From Ruminococcus sp. (GTDB lineage Bacteria; Bacillota; Clostridia; Oscillospirales; Ruminococcaceae): 36,628 bases of DNA. Where the stretch lies: NCBI GenBank assembly GCA_015066745.1, contig SVNW01000033.1:1-36628 (forward strand). The letters are read 5' to 3'. The notes below the pieces were generated by a model that did no database searches, was not told the DNA's origin, and saw only the letters and a list, made by a program, of their open reading frames with translations. The position numbers and the translations under genes were made by a program. Of the stretch, positions 15,074 through 22,655 are shown piece after piece (position 1 is the stretch's first letter; each line of letters opens with the position of its first letter).

Positions 15074-16460
15074 TAAAACTTTAAAAGGCGAAAATTTATC
15101 GGACAATTATGATGAAGATATGATAGATGAAATGCTTGATGAGATCATAAACAAAAAAGAAGACGATGATTTTCCTGAAAGCAATAAAACAGACTACAGT
15201 TCAGAGGGTGTTGTTACTATCGAAGACGACGCTCCTGAAATAAGTGAAGCGGTTTATGAACGTGCCCGCCAGAGAGCCGGCAGGATAAAGGAAAAACAGG
15301 GTACAAAACCGGTAACCAGAAGAGTAAAGGTAAAGTATATCAAGCCTAAAAAAGGTAACAGAATTGCATTCAGTCTTATTTTTACATCTATAATTATAGG
15401 CCTGTCAGTAATAGCTTCTATCTCTATCATATTTCTTGCAAAAGAGTTTTTCGGAATAGATAAGAGTGCTTCAAGTTATACTATAAGTATTCCTGAAGAT
15501 GCTGATGTAAAACAGGTTATGGAGATCATCACCACTAAGCAGGAGGACAAGGGTAGAGAACCTATCATCAGAGTAAAGCCTTTATTTGAATTGCTTGTAA
15601 AGTTCAAGGAAAGAGGCGGAAACACTATGGAGTTTGTTGCAGGTGAACACGCACTTAGTCCTAATATGGGTTATACTGATATTTTAAATGAACTTACAAG
15701 TGTTGACTATATAATGAGAGAAACTGTAATGATAACATTTGTAGAGGGAACTACGCTTGACGATGCAGCAAAGCTTCTTGAAGAACAAGGAGTGTGTCCT
15801 GCTGATAGATTTATGTATTATTTTAACAACGGACTTGAAGGATATGATTTTATTGAGGATCTTCCAAAGTCTACAGCACACAGTCTCAGATATCACAAGA
15901 TGGAAGGTTATTTTTTCCCTGATACATATGAGTTCTATAAAGCTATAGATATGGAAAATATGGAAGAATCAGATTATGAGATTATTATAAGAAAGATTTA
16001 TGATAACTTCGAAACTAAGTATAACGAAGAGTTGATAGCAAGAACCGAAGAACTTGGAATGACTATGGACGAAGTAATTATAATGGCTTCGATAATACAG
16101 AAAGAAGCTGCTGATAATGCTGATATGTACAATGTTTCATCTGTTTTCCATAACCGAATGGAAAGACCGTATGACTTCAGAGGTTTTGAGTCGGATCCTA
16201 CCAGTAAATATGCGGACTGGCTCAGGGCAAAAGGTGAATCAGAAGATATGGCACTTGCATATGATACTTATAAAACCAAGTGGTATACACCGGGAGCTAT
16301 ATGTAATCCGGGACTTAACGCTATAAAGGCAGTTCTTTATCCTGCTGATACGAATTACTATTTCTTCTGTGCGGATACCAGAACAGATGAAAAGATAGTA
16401 TATTATGCAGAAACTGATGAACAGCATGATCAAAATCGTATATTGGCAGGACTTGCATAA
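15066..16460 (+). CDS. mltG: MltG-type endolytic murein transglycosylase
   Basis: This 464-aa protein has a long acidic cytoplasmic N-terminus (1-97), one membrane helix (about 100-125) and an extracellular YceG domain. The YceG domain shows FVEGTTLDDAAKLLEEQGV (about 225-243), MEGYFFPDTYEF (279-290) and the catalytic-site stretch ASIIQKEAA with Glu347. The end pattern WYTPGAICNPGLNAIKAVLYP follows. MltG cuts nascent glycan strands and sets their length. The DNA start overlaps fthC, so translation is likely coupled. The approximately 100-residue cytoplasmic tail is longer than in E. coli but usual for Clostridia. A U32 gene follows, as in the B. subtilis yrrL-yrrO region. Confidence 0.93.
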   Translation: MDNKTLKGENLSDNYDEDMIDEMLDEIINKKEDDDFPESNKTDYSSEGVVTIEDDAPEISEAVYERARQRAGRIKEKQGTKPVTRRVKVKYIKPKKGNRIAFSLIFTSIIIGLSVIASISIIFLAKEFFGIDKSASSYTISIPEDADVKQVMEIITTKQEDKGREPIIRVKPLFELLVKFKERGGNTMEFVAGEHALSPNMGYTDILNELTSVDYIMRETVMITFVEGTTLDDAAKLLEEQGVCPADRFMYYFNNGLEGYDFIEDLPKSTAHSLRYHKMEGYFFPDTYEFYKAIDMENMEESDYEIIIRKIYDNFETKYNEELIARTEELGMTMDEVIIMASIIQKEAADNADMYNVSSVFHNRMERPYDFRGFESDPTSKYADWLRAKGESEDMALAYDTYKTKWYTPGAICNPGLNAIKAVLYPADTNYYFFCADTRTDEKIVYYAETDEQHDQNRILAGLA

Positions 16461-16498
16461 AAGTTTATCTCCCATAAAAATAACTGGAGGAATTTTAT

Positions 16499-17713
16499 TT
16501 GAATCTTGAAGTTTTATCTCCTGCCGGAGATTATGAAAGACTTATGGCAGCACTTAATTATGGTGCGGATGCAGTTTATCTCGGAAGAGAAAGATTTGGT
16601 ATGAGAGCATCACCTCAGAACTTTGATTTTGATGGCTTAAAGGAAGCGGTGAGAATTTCTCATGAAAGAGGAGTAAAAGTTTATCTTACCTGCAATACAC
16701 TTCCGAGAAACAATGAAATACCACATTTTCAGAGATATGTTGAAGAAGCGGTTGAATGTGGAGTTGATGCACTTATTGCTGCTGATATAGGTATTATATC
16801 GCTTATAAAGAAATATGCACCTCAGATGGAAGTACATGCTTCTACTCAGACGGGAATAGTAAATTATGTTACTGCCCGTGAGCTTTATGATATGGGTTGT
16901 AAGAGAGTAGTACTTGCACGAGAACTTTCAATTGATGAAATAGCAGAAATACGTGCCAAAACACCAAAGGAAATGGATATAGAAGCATTTGTACACGGAG
17001 CGATGTGTGTATCATTTTCGGGAAGATGTCTGCTTTCAAGTTATCTTGTAAACCGTGATGCAAACAGAGGCGAATGTGCCCAGCCTTGCAGATGGGGCTA
17101 TCATCTTATGGAAGAAAAACGCCCGAATGAATTTTATCCTGTTTTTGAAGATGAACAGGGAACATATATTCTTAATGCTAAGGATATGTGCATGATCGAT
17201 TATATTGACAGACTTCATGAGGCAGGTATATACAGTCTGAAGATAGAAGGCAGAGCAAAGTCTGCATACTATGTGTCGGTTGTTACAAATGCATATCGTA
17301 TGGCTGTTGATCATTATATGGCAAATCCAAATGAAAAATTTGTACTTCCTGACTGGGTACGTGAGGAAGTTTTCAAAGTAAGCCACAGAAAGTATTGCAC
17401 AGGATTTTTCTTTGGTCACCCAAAAGACAGTCAGTATTATGAAACAGGCGGATATATACGTGAATATGACGTAGTAGCTGTTATTGACGAATGCAGGGAC
17501 GGAAGAATATACGCAACTCAGAGAAATAAATTTCTTGCAGGAGATACACTTGAAGTGTTTTCACCTAAAACAAAACCTGAAATTATCAAAGCCGATATAA
17601 TATATAACGAAAAAGATGAACAGGTTGAAAGTGCAAATCATGCAATGATGAAGTTTTCTATACCTTGTGATAAGGTTTTTCCAAAAGATGCAATAATAAG
17701 AATACAAAAATAA
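16499..17713 (+). CDS. Peptidase U32-family protein, probable RNA-hydroxylation enzyme
   Basis: This 404-aa protein starts at TTG 16499 with CTGGAGG 8 nt upstream. It has the full U32 signature EAFVHGAMCVSFSGRCLLSS (162-181). Cys170, Cys177, Cys193 and Cys197 fit the Fe-S cluster ligands of this family. The N-terminus PAGDYERLMAALNYGADAVYLG is typical. Family members RlhA and TrhP hydroxylate rRNA or tRNA using prephenate; TrhP makes 5-hydroxyuridine at the tRNA wobble base. Neighbour mltG matches the B. subtilis arrangement around the TrhP-type genes yrrN/yrrO, so a tRNA role is likely, though the old 'collagenase' label persists. A bidirectional terminator follows directly. Confidence 0.9.
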   Translation: MNLEVLSPAGDYERLMAALNYGADAVYLGRERFGMRASPQNFDFDGLKEAVRISHERGVKVYLTCNTLPRNNEIPHFQRYVEEAVECGVDALIAADIGIISLIKKYAPQMEVHASTQTGIVNYVTARELYDMGCKRVVLARELSIDEIAEIRAKTPKEMDIEAFVHGAMCVSFSGRCLLSSYLVNRDANRGECAQPCRWGYHLMEEKRPNEFYPVFEDEQGTYILNAKDMCMIDYIDRLHEAGIYSLKIEGRAKSAYYVSVVTNAYRMAVDHYMANPNEKFVLPDWVREEVFKVSHRKYCTGFFFGHPKDSQYYETGGYIREYDVVAVIDECRDGRIYATQRNKFLAGDTLEVFSPKTKPEIIKADIIYNEKDEQVESANHAMMKFSIPCDKVFPKDAIIRIQK

Positions 17714-17757
17714 AAAAATGCACAACAAGTTAAAAAAGACTTGTTGTGCATTTTTTT
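17712..17757. terminator. Bidirectional terminator between U32 gene and the sensory operon
   Basis: A stem of about 19 bp, with core ATGCACAACAAGT / ACTTGTTGTGCAT, has A-run and T-run flanks and a loop of 8 nt. It ends the plus-strand U32 operon and the minus-strand operon. Confidence 0.92.
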
Positions 17758-17763
17758 GATAGA

Positions 17764-17937
17764 TCATCGTCTGAGAGTTCGCATGATGCCTGTTATCAAT
17801 GAAACGGTATAGCATATGATCATTACAGGGTACAGAAACTGAGGAAATGATTTTTTCATTATAAACAATAAAATCATAAGGCACAGAGTAATGATACTGC
17901 AAATCAGACAAATCAACTCTTTTTTATTTTTCATCAT
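17764..17937 (-). CDS. Small two-helix membrane protein, last gene of the sensory operon
   Basis: This 57-aa frame is on the minus strand from ATG 17937 to TGA 17764. The ATG overlaps the stop of the ATPase gene upstream as ATGA, so translation should be coupled. The protein has a basic start (MMKNKKE) and two hydrophobic stretches: LICLICSIITLCLMILLFIM, then FLYPVMIICYTVSLITGIM. A basic end MRTLRR follows. I know no family. It is too short to be found by length cut-offs, but the overlap, the membrane pattern and the terminator immediately after it support a real gene. It may anchor the operon's product at the membrane. Confidence 0.6.
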   Translation of the reverse strand: MMKNKKELICLICSIITLCLMILLFIMKKSFPQFLYPVMIICYTVSLITGIMRTLRR

Positions 17938-18365
17938 TTTAAATCAATCCCAAACCTTATTGTAGTTCCGCATCCGAGTTCTGTTTCTATGTCAAAGAAG
18001 TCAGTACATTTGCGTATATTTGAAAGACCTCTTCCTTTTCCTATGCCTTTGGCTTTCATATCAGAGTTCGGTTTTAATGTGGTAAATCCCGGTTCCATAG
18101 CTTGTTCGATATCAGGGATACCCGGTCCGTTATCGGCTGCTTCTACATTAAGCGAATCAGGTGTGATCTCTATGTCTATTATTCCTCCGTTGGCATGTAT
18201 GATCATATTTAGTTCGCTTTCGTATATTGCAAGAGTAGCTTTTCTTATTATTTCAGAGTCGATTTCCATTTCTTCCAGATGTGCTTTTACGTCTTCCGAA
18301 ACCGCTCCTGCACTCAGAAAGTCATTTGGGCTTACGATGTATGATAGTTTAATGTTTTTTTCCAT
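17934..18365 (-). CDS. RsbW/RsbT-like ATP-binding protein (GHKL), second copy in operon
   Basis: This 143-aa single HATPase domain resembles anti-sigma factor kinases. It has the N box ESELNMIIHANGG, the G1 box DNGPGIPD and the G2 box GKGRGLSNI. No histidine-phosphorylation domain is present, so it acts as a serine kinase or protein switch rather than a classical sensor kinase. It lies 21 bp after the PHP gene and overlaps the small membrane gene. A paralogue with the same three boxes is at 20807. Such ATPases regularly accompany the [FeFe]-hydrogenase-like protein in Clostridia. Its protein target is not visible here, as no sigma or anti-anti-sigma gene is in the window. Confidence 0.85.
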   Translation of the reverse strand: MEKNIKLSYIVSPNDFLSAGAVSEDVKAHLEEMEIDSEIIRKATLAIYESELNMIIHANGGIIDIEITPDSLNVEAADNGPGIPDIEQAMEPGFTTLKPNSDMKAKGIGKGRGLSNIRKCTDFFDIETELGCGTTIRFGIDLK

Positions 18366-18386
18366 CAGGCATTTTCCTTTCTTAAA

Positions 18387-19106
18387 TTATACTGTATCAG
18401 TAAAGAAATCAAAAATATCTTCTATAGTTTTCCCTTTTACATCGATACAATGTATTTTTTCACTGATATCCTGAAGATAATGTGCGTCAGAATCAGTTAT
18501 TATTTTACAGTTTTCAATATAGGGATTATTTTTCTTCACTTCTTCAATATCGGCTGTTTTGTTGATTTCCGCACACCTGAAAGATGAGGTGGGTGGTATA
18601 AATCCGAACACCGACAACAGACTGTCTGATTTTTTATTTATATGTGCCGGTATCATTATTCCGTTAAAATCCTTTAAAATATCAGGGAGATAATCAAAAC
18701 CTATCTGTGTGGCATTTATGAGAAGTTTGTCGATATTTCCGATCACTTCATCGTTTTCGTTCATTATCTGTTGTTTTCCGAAGATTTCTTCTTTGTTTTT
18801 AATATCGGGAAGTTTTTCATAAACAAAGCTGTCAAATCTTAGTGCGTCATCTATGTTTCTGAAAAGACAAAGCACATGGATTTCTTCGCTTGTTGTAAGT
18901 TCCATTCCCGGAATTACTGTTACGCCGTATTCTTCTGCCTTTTTCATGATTGCCGGACAGTTTTTACAGGTGTTATGGTCTGTAAGGGCTATTACATCAA
19001 GATTGTTGAGAAAAGCCATACCGGCGATATTGGCAGGAGTCATATCATCATCTCCGCAGGGCGACAGACATGAGTGGATATGAAAATCATATGAGATCTC
19101 AGGCAT
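18387..19106 (-). CDS. PHP-domain phosphoesterase-like protein
   Basis: This 239-aa protein has the metal-binding motifs of the PHP superfamily. They are DFHIHSCLSPCG (7-18), TDHN (42-45), GMELTTSEEIHVL with Glu69 and His77, IPAHINK in the middle and ITDSDAHYL near the end. It is probably a di- or trinuclear metal phosphoesterase, acting on an unknown small molecule. Its start overlaps the DRTGG gene by 8 bp. The partners are the DRTGG, ATPase and hydrogenase-like genes of the same operon, a set seen together in clostridial hydrogenase-associated loci, which suggests a signalling step. The start lies at the usual family position. Confidence 0.88.
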   Translation of the reverse strand: MPEISYDFHIHSCLSPCGDDDMTPANIAGMAFLNNLDVIALTDHNTCKNCPAIMKKAEEYGVTVIPGMELTTSEEIHVLCLFRNIDDALRFDSFVYEKLPDIKNKEEIFGKQQIMNENDEVIGNIDKLLINATQIGFDYLPDILKDFNGIMIPAHINKKSDSLLSVFGFIPPTSSFRCAEINKTADIEEVKKNNPYIENCKIITDSDAHYLQDISEKIHCIDVKGKTIEDIFDFFTDTV

Positions 19107-19434
19107 TTATAAGTTTGTCTATCATAAGTGCCGTTTCAAATACAGGAAACTCTGACTGCAGGACAGTTATATTCTGCTCTTTTGCCTTATTGACCATATT
19201 TTCGTCAGGACAGACATTTTCGGCAGTTATTATGCAGGCCGCATCAGCCAGAGATGCTACTGCAAGGGTATTTGTGTTGCCCATTACCGTTACCCATGCT
19301 GCATCGGCAGGAAGTTTACTCATAGCAAGACTGAGAAGGTCGCAACAGAAAACTTTTTTTGCTTCACGTGTTTTCATTTCGCCTTCGTTTATTATTTTAA
19401 AATTAAGTTTTTCTGCAATATCTGCAATAGTCAT
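19099..19434 (-). CDS. DRTGG-domain protein (second copy)
   Basis: This 111-aa single DRTGG domain begins with the helix MTIADIAEKLNFKII. Further features are KKVFCCDLLSLAMSKL, GNTNTLAVASLADAACIITAENVCPDE, and a final ITVLQSEFPVFETALMI. The domain is known as a regulatory module in phosphotransacetylases and other proteins and is thought to bind a nucleotide or small molecule. It lies between the hydrogenase-like gene and the PHP gene, overlapping the latter. A divergent paralogue opens the operon at 21576, so the two may form a heteromer. Function is inferred from domain only. Confidence 0.85.
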   Translation of the reverse strand: MTIADIAEKLNFKIINEGEMKTREAKKVFCCDLLSLAMSKLPADAAWVTVMGNTNTLAVASLADAACIITAENVCPDENMVNKAKEQNITVLQSEFPVFETALMIDKLINA

Positions 19435-19463
19435 TATAAAAGATCCTCCAAAAAATAAAGAAG

Positions 19464-20744
19464 TTACTGGTTTGGTGATATGGTTTCCGAAAGATTGAGT
19501 ATAGATTCTTTGAGAAGCGGTATACAGTCACCTTCACGAGCAAATCCTCTTGCAATATCTTCAGCAAGAGCACGGCAGGTAGGTGCTCCGCACGAACCAC
19601 AGTCAAGTCCGGGAAACTTTTTGCACAGTTCATCTATCCTTGCCATAAGTGCAAGACTCTCTGCAAGATTTTTTCCTATTTTGTAGACAGGTTCGTACTC
19701 TATTTCTGTTTCAAAAAGAGCGCCCTGAGGTACTTCATCACCTAAATGGTTTCTTGAAATAGGCAGATATTTGCAGAGCTTTTTTAATTTTGACTGTGCT
19801 ACATATGGATTTTCGACGCATAAAACACCGCCTACACAACCACCATTGCACGCACCGAGTTCAATAAACTCAAGATCACCGAACTTCTGATCTTCGAGAT
19901 CTTCGAGTACACGTATTACATTTTCTATTCCGTCTGCGGCAAGGTAATTATCAGTAAGCAATCCAGCGGATTCACCGCCACTATTACCCCAGCCTACACC
20001 TATTCTGCCCGAAACAGAACATTTTTCAGGATCTGATGCAACAGATTTCATATGCGGAAGAAGAAGCGGATAAATGTCTTTTATTGCGATCACTCCGTCA
20101 ACTTCCGAGTAAGTGTTGCCTATAGGGTCTTTGCAGGCAGTTACTTTTGCAGGACATGGCGATATAAATATAATTCCTATCTTTTCTCGTGGAAGTCCGC
20201 TTTTCTCCATTGCGTTTTTTACAGCTATCTGTGCGGCAAGTTCCACAGGAGCGGCAAACGGAAGAAGGTGATCGAGGAGATTAGGAAAACGTACACGTAT
20301 GAGTCGTACTACTGTAGGACAGGCAGTGCTGATAAACGGAGCGTCTTCACGATGTTTTTTTATATAGTTTCTTGACATTTCAGAAACCATTTCTGCTGCA
20401 GCGCTTACTTCATATGTATCATCAAATCCAAAAGATTTCAGAGCACTGAGTACTATATCAATATCATCAAGATTGTTAAACTGTGCGTATAGAGAAGGAG
20501 CTGGCAGTGCAACAGTATATTCATATTTTTTTAGTATGTCTATAGAATCATATGTGGCTGATTTTGCATGATGCGGACATATGCGTATGCATTCACCACA
20601 GTCTATACAGTATTCTTTTATTATTTTTGCTTTTCCATGCTGTACACGTATCGCTTGTGTAGGACATCGCTTTATGCAGTTTATACAGCCTTTGCATAGT
20701 TCTACATCAAGGTGGACAGAGTGATAAAATTCAGCACCCATCAT
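19464..20744 (-). CDS. [FeFe]-hydrogenase-like Fe-S protein, probable sensor
   Basis: This 426-aa protein has four parts. A two-cluster ferredoxin domain has Cys17, 20, 23, 27 and 46, 49, 52, 56. A hydrogenase-like catalytic domain follows with its three loops altered. Loop L1 is STACPTVV (Cys142, with Ala in place of the proton-relay cysteine of TSCCP), L2 is SPCPAK (Cys197) and L3 is GACNGGC (Cys299, Cys303). The C-terminal pfam04060-like motif DCGSCGAPTC with Cys407 adds another 4Fe-4S site. The four cysteines that would hold the cubane of the H-cluster are kept. The Cys-to-Ala change is known from sensory hydrogenases (HydS) with low turnover. With no electron-transfer partner gene and with regulatory neighbours, a redox or H2 sensor is likely. 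Whether it carries an active H-cluster is not visible; maturases are absent here. Confidence 0.85.
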   Translation of the reverse strand: MMGAEFYHSVHLDVELCKGCINCIKRCPTQAIRVQHGKAKIIKEYCIDCGECIRICPHHAKSATYDSIDILKKYEYTVALPAPSLYAQFNNLDDIDIVLSALKSFGFDDTYEVSAAAEMVSEMSRNYIKKHREDAPFISTACPTVVRLIRVRFPNLLDHLLPFAAPVELAAQIAVKNAMEKSGLPREKIGIIFISPCPAKVTACKDPIGNTYSEVDGVIAIKDIYPLLLPHMKSVASDPEKCSVSGRIGVGWGNSGGESAGLLTDNYLAADGIENVIRVLEDLEDQKFGDLEFIELGACNGGCVGGVLCVENPYVAQSKLKKLCKYLPISRNHLGDEVPQGALFETEIEYEPVYKIGKNLAESLALMARIDELCKKFPGLDCGSCGAPTCRALAEDIARGFAREGDCIPLLKESILNLSETISPNQ

Positions 20745-20806
20745 ATTTCCTTTCTGATAACATCTATAATCTGTTATCTGTTTTTTGATTTTTTAAAATC
20801 AGAAAA

Positions 20807-21229
20807 TCAAAGTTTTACTTTCATTGTTACGGTCGTACCTACGCCTTGCTGTGTTTCAACTGTCATTTCGTCAGAATACTTTTTCATATTCGGCAGACCC
20901 ATTCCTGCACCGAAACCAAGAGAACGTATATTGTCAGGAGCAGTTGAAAAACCTTCCTGCATAGCAAGTTCTACATCAGGAATGCCTGGTCCCTTGTCTG
21001 CAAGTTCCATAATTATTTCGTCTGTTGTTATGGTGACTGTTATTTTTCCGCCGTTTGCGTGTATGACCATATTTATTTCGCCTTCATACATAGCGATAAC
21101 AACTTTTCTTATTACCGCCGGGTCAACGCCCATTTTTTTTAGTTTATCCTTAAGGTCACCTGAGGCTTCGCCGGCTCTTGTAAAGTCATCATCACTTATT
21201 GTATATTCAAGTTTTATAGCTTCATTCAA
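20807..21229 (-). CDS. RsbW/RsbT-like ATP-binding protein (GHKL), first copy in operon
   Basis: This 140-aa HATPase has the boxes EGEINMVIHANGG, ADKGPGIPD and GFGAGMGLPNM. It lacks a dimerisation domain. The start ATG at 21229 overlaps the DRTGG stop as ATGA, so the two are coupled. Compared with the copy at 17934, the overall plan is the same but identity is moderate, pointing to an old duplication within the operon. It presumably phosphorylates or sequesters a partner in response to the state of the hydrogenase-like protein. Confidence 0.85.
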   Translation of the reverse strand: MNEAIKLEYTISDDDFTRAGEASGDLKDKLKKMGVDPAVIRKVVIAMYEGEINMVIHANGGKITVTITTDEIIMELADKGPGIPDVELAMQEGFSTAPDNIRSLGFGAGMGLPNMKKYSDEMTVETQQGVGTTVTMKVKL

Positions 21230-21576
21230 TTCTCTTTACCTCCGCTTAGTCCGTTTGTATATAATATTCCGCAGGCTTCAAACATTTTACGTGCTGTTGA
21301 AAGAACAGGCATATTTCTTTCTTTGGCAAGTTGCAGTGTCATTTCATCCGGAACTTTTCCTCGTACAAATACTATACATGTTATATCCATCATTTCTGCT
21401 GTACGTATTACCTGCGGATTGCAAAGACCTGTTATGAGAACAGACTGGTCTTTGACAAAGGCAAGAACGTCACTCATCATATCAGAGCCACAAGCAGTGT
21501 GTACTTCGTTTGATAGAAATTCTTCGCAACAAAGTACTTTTGCATCAAGAAGTTCTTTAATATCATTAACTGTCAT
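21226..21576 (-). CDS. DRTGG-domain protein, first gene of the sensory operon
   Basis: This 116-aa single DRTGG domain has MTVNDIKELLDAKVLC at the start, then TACGSDMMSDVLAFV, VLITGLCNPQVIRTAEMMDITCIVFVRGKVPDE and MPVLSTARKMFEACGIL. It is preceded by CGGAGGA and a promoter with TATAAT at 21626. It overlaps the ATPase gene by 4 bp. The nucleotide or signal bound is unknown. The conserved order DRTGG-ATPase-hydrogenase-like supports a common pathway. Confidence 0.85.
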   Translation of the reverse strand: MTVNDIKELLDAKVLCCEEFLSNEVHTACGSDMMSDVLAFVKDQSVLITGLCNPQVIRTAEMMDITCIVFVRGKVPDEMTLQLAKERNMPVLSTARKMFEACGILYTNGLSGGKEN

Positions 21577-21625
21577 AAATATATCCTCCGATAAAAGTTG
21601 TAAAAAAAATTTATATATTTATTTA

Positions 21626-21655
21626 ATTATAGCATATAGCATAAAGCGTTGTAAA
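21626..21655 (-). promoter_or_regulatory. Promoter of the sensory operon
   Basis: On the minus strand TTTACA (21650-21655) and TATAAT (21626-21631) are separated by 18 bp. A TG one base before the -10 box gives an extended -10. It is about 50 bp before the DRTGG start. Confidence 0.65.
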
Positions 21656-21779
21656 GGCTTAAAAGAAATTTAGTGAAAATATTTAAATGCACCTAATGAA
21701 TATATCGAAAAAACAGACATAACTTTCTTTAAGAGGAAAATATTTTATAAAAATATAAATAAATCTCATGAAGTGAAAC

Positions 21780-21808
21780 TTGCAAGGATTTACGTATTAT
21801 GGTATAAT
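21780..21808 (+). promoter_or_regulatory. Promoter of the SDR gene
   Basis: TTGCAA (21780-21785), a 17-bp spacer and TATAAT (21803-21808) lie 35 bp before the ATG at 21844. They are divergent to the sensory operon promoter. Confidence 0.65.
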
Positions 21809-21843
21809 TATTTTTATAAATATATGTATGAGAGGGTATTAAA

Positions 21844-22599
21844 ATGACGGCATTGATAACAGGTGCAAGTACCGGAATAGGCAGAGATATGGCGGTTTAT
21901 CTCAGCGAACTTGGATATGATCTCATAATCACCGCACGTGACAGACAGAAACTTCTTGAACTTAAGTCTTCACTGTCTACAAGAGTAAAAGTAATCGTTG
22001 CTGATTTGTCATGTTCTGAAAATGCAGTAAAACTATATAACTGCTGTAAACATATGAATATTGATCTTCTTGTCAACAATGCCGGACTTGGTGTTGTCGG
22101 TGAGTTTGAAAAAACTTCTCTTGAAAAAGAAGTGGAACTTATAAATGTAAATGTTACTTCACTTCATGTTCTGACAAAACTTTTTTATAAGGATTTTAAA
22201 AAAAGAAACCATGGAATGATACTGAATGTTGCTTCATCAGCCTCATTTTATCCGGGTCCGCTTATGGCAGCATATTATGCTTCTAAAAATTATGTTTTAA
22301 ATCTTTCGCAGGCTTTAAGACGTGAGATAAAAAATTCTAAAAGCAAGGTAAGGATAAGCGTACTTTGTCCCGGACCTGTCGCTACGCAGTTTAATATAAG
22401 AGCAGGCGTAACAAACAGTTTCAAACCGGCAGACAGTGCAAGCGTTGCAAGATATGCGATAGATGAAATGTTAAAGGGAAGATTTTATATCATTCCTACA
22501 CTTAAAATGAAACTTGTTCTTTTTGGTTCATCATTTATACCGGCTGATATAAAGTCAGGTATGGTTTACAAGATACAGAAAAACAAGAAACCTTTATAA
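21844..22599 (+). CDS. Short-chain dehydrogenase/reductase
   Basis: This is a 251-aa classical SDR. The cofactor loop is TGASTGIG (6-13), with an Arg after the second strand (ITARDR), which favours NADP(H). The structural NNAG and the catalytic Ser...Tyr-x-x-x-Lys set (ASSASFYPGPLMAAYYASKNY) are complete. The PGP motif after the next strand (CPGPVATQF) is also typical. Substrate unknown; close relatives are annotated as DltE/YqjQ-like oxidoreductases. No obvious partner is nearby. A hairpin without a T-run separates it from the lipoprotein gene, so some co-transcription is possible. Confidence 0.9.
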   Translation: MTALITGASTGIGRDMAVYLSELGYDLIITARDRQKLLELKSSLSTRVKVIVADLSCSENAVKLYNCCKHMNIDLLVNNAGLGVVGEFEKTSLEKEVELINVNVTSLHVLTKLFYKDFKKRNHGMILNVASSASFYPGPLMAAYYASKNYVLNLSQALRREIKNSKSKVRISVLCPGPVATQFNIRAGVTNSFKPADSASVARYAIDEMLKGRFYIIPTLKMKLVLFGSSFIPADIKSGMVYKIQKNKKPL

Positions 22600-22602
22600 C
22601 GG

Positions 22603-22629
22603 TTAATATCCGGATAAACCGGAATTAAT
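22603..22629 (+). repeat. Hairpin between SDR and lipoprotein genes
   Basis: The stem TTAAT.TCCGG / CCGGA.TTAA (one mismatch, 5-nt loop) has no T-run after it. It may slow RNA decay or modulate read-through rather than terminate. Confidence 0.4.
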
Positions 22630-22655
22630 ATATATAAATTTGAAAGGAAATATTT

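Noticed and set aside
17561-17911. 116-aa minus-strand frame over the end of the U32 gene
   Set aside because: It runs through the bidirectional terminator and lies opposite U32 codons; the real small gene here is in another frame at 17764-17937.
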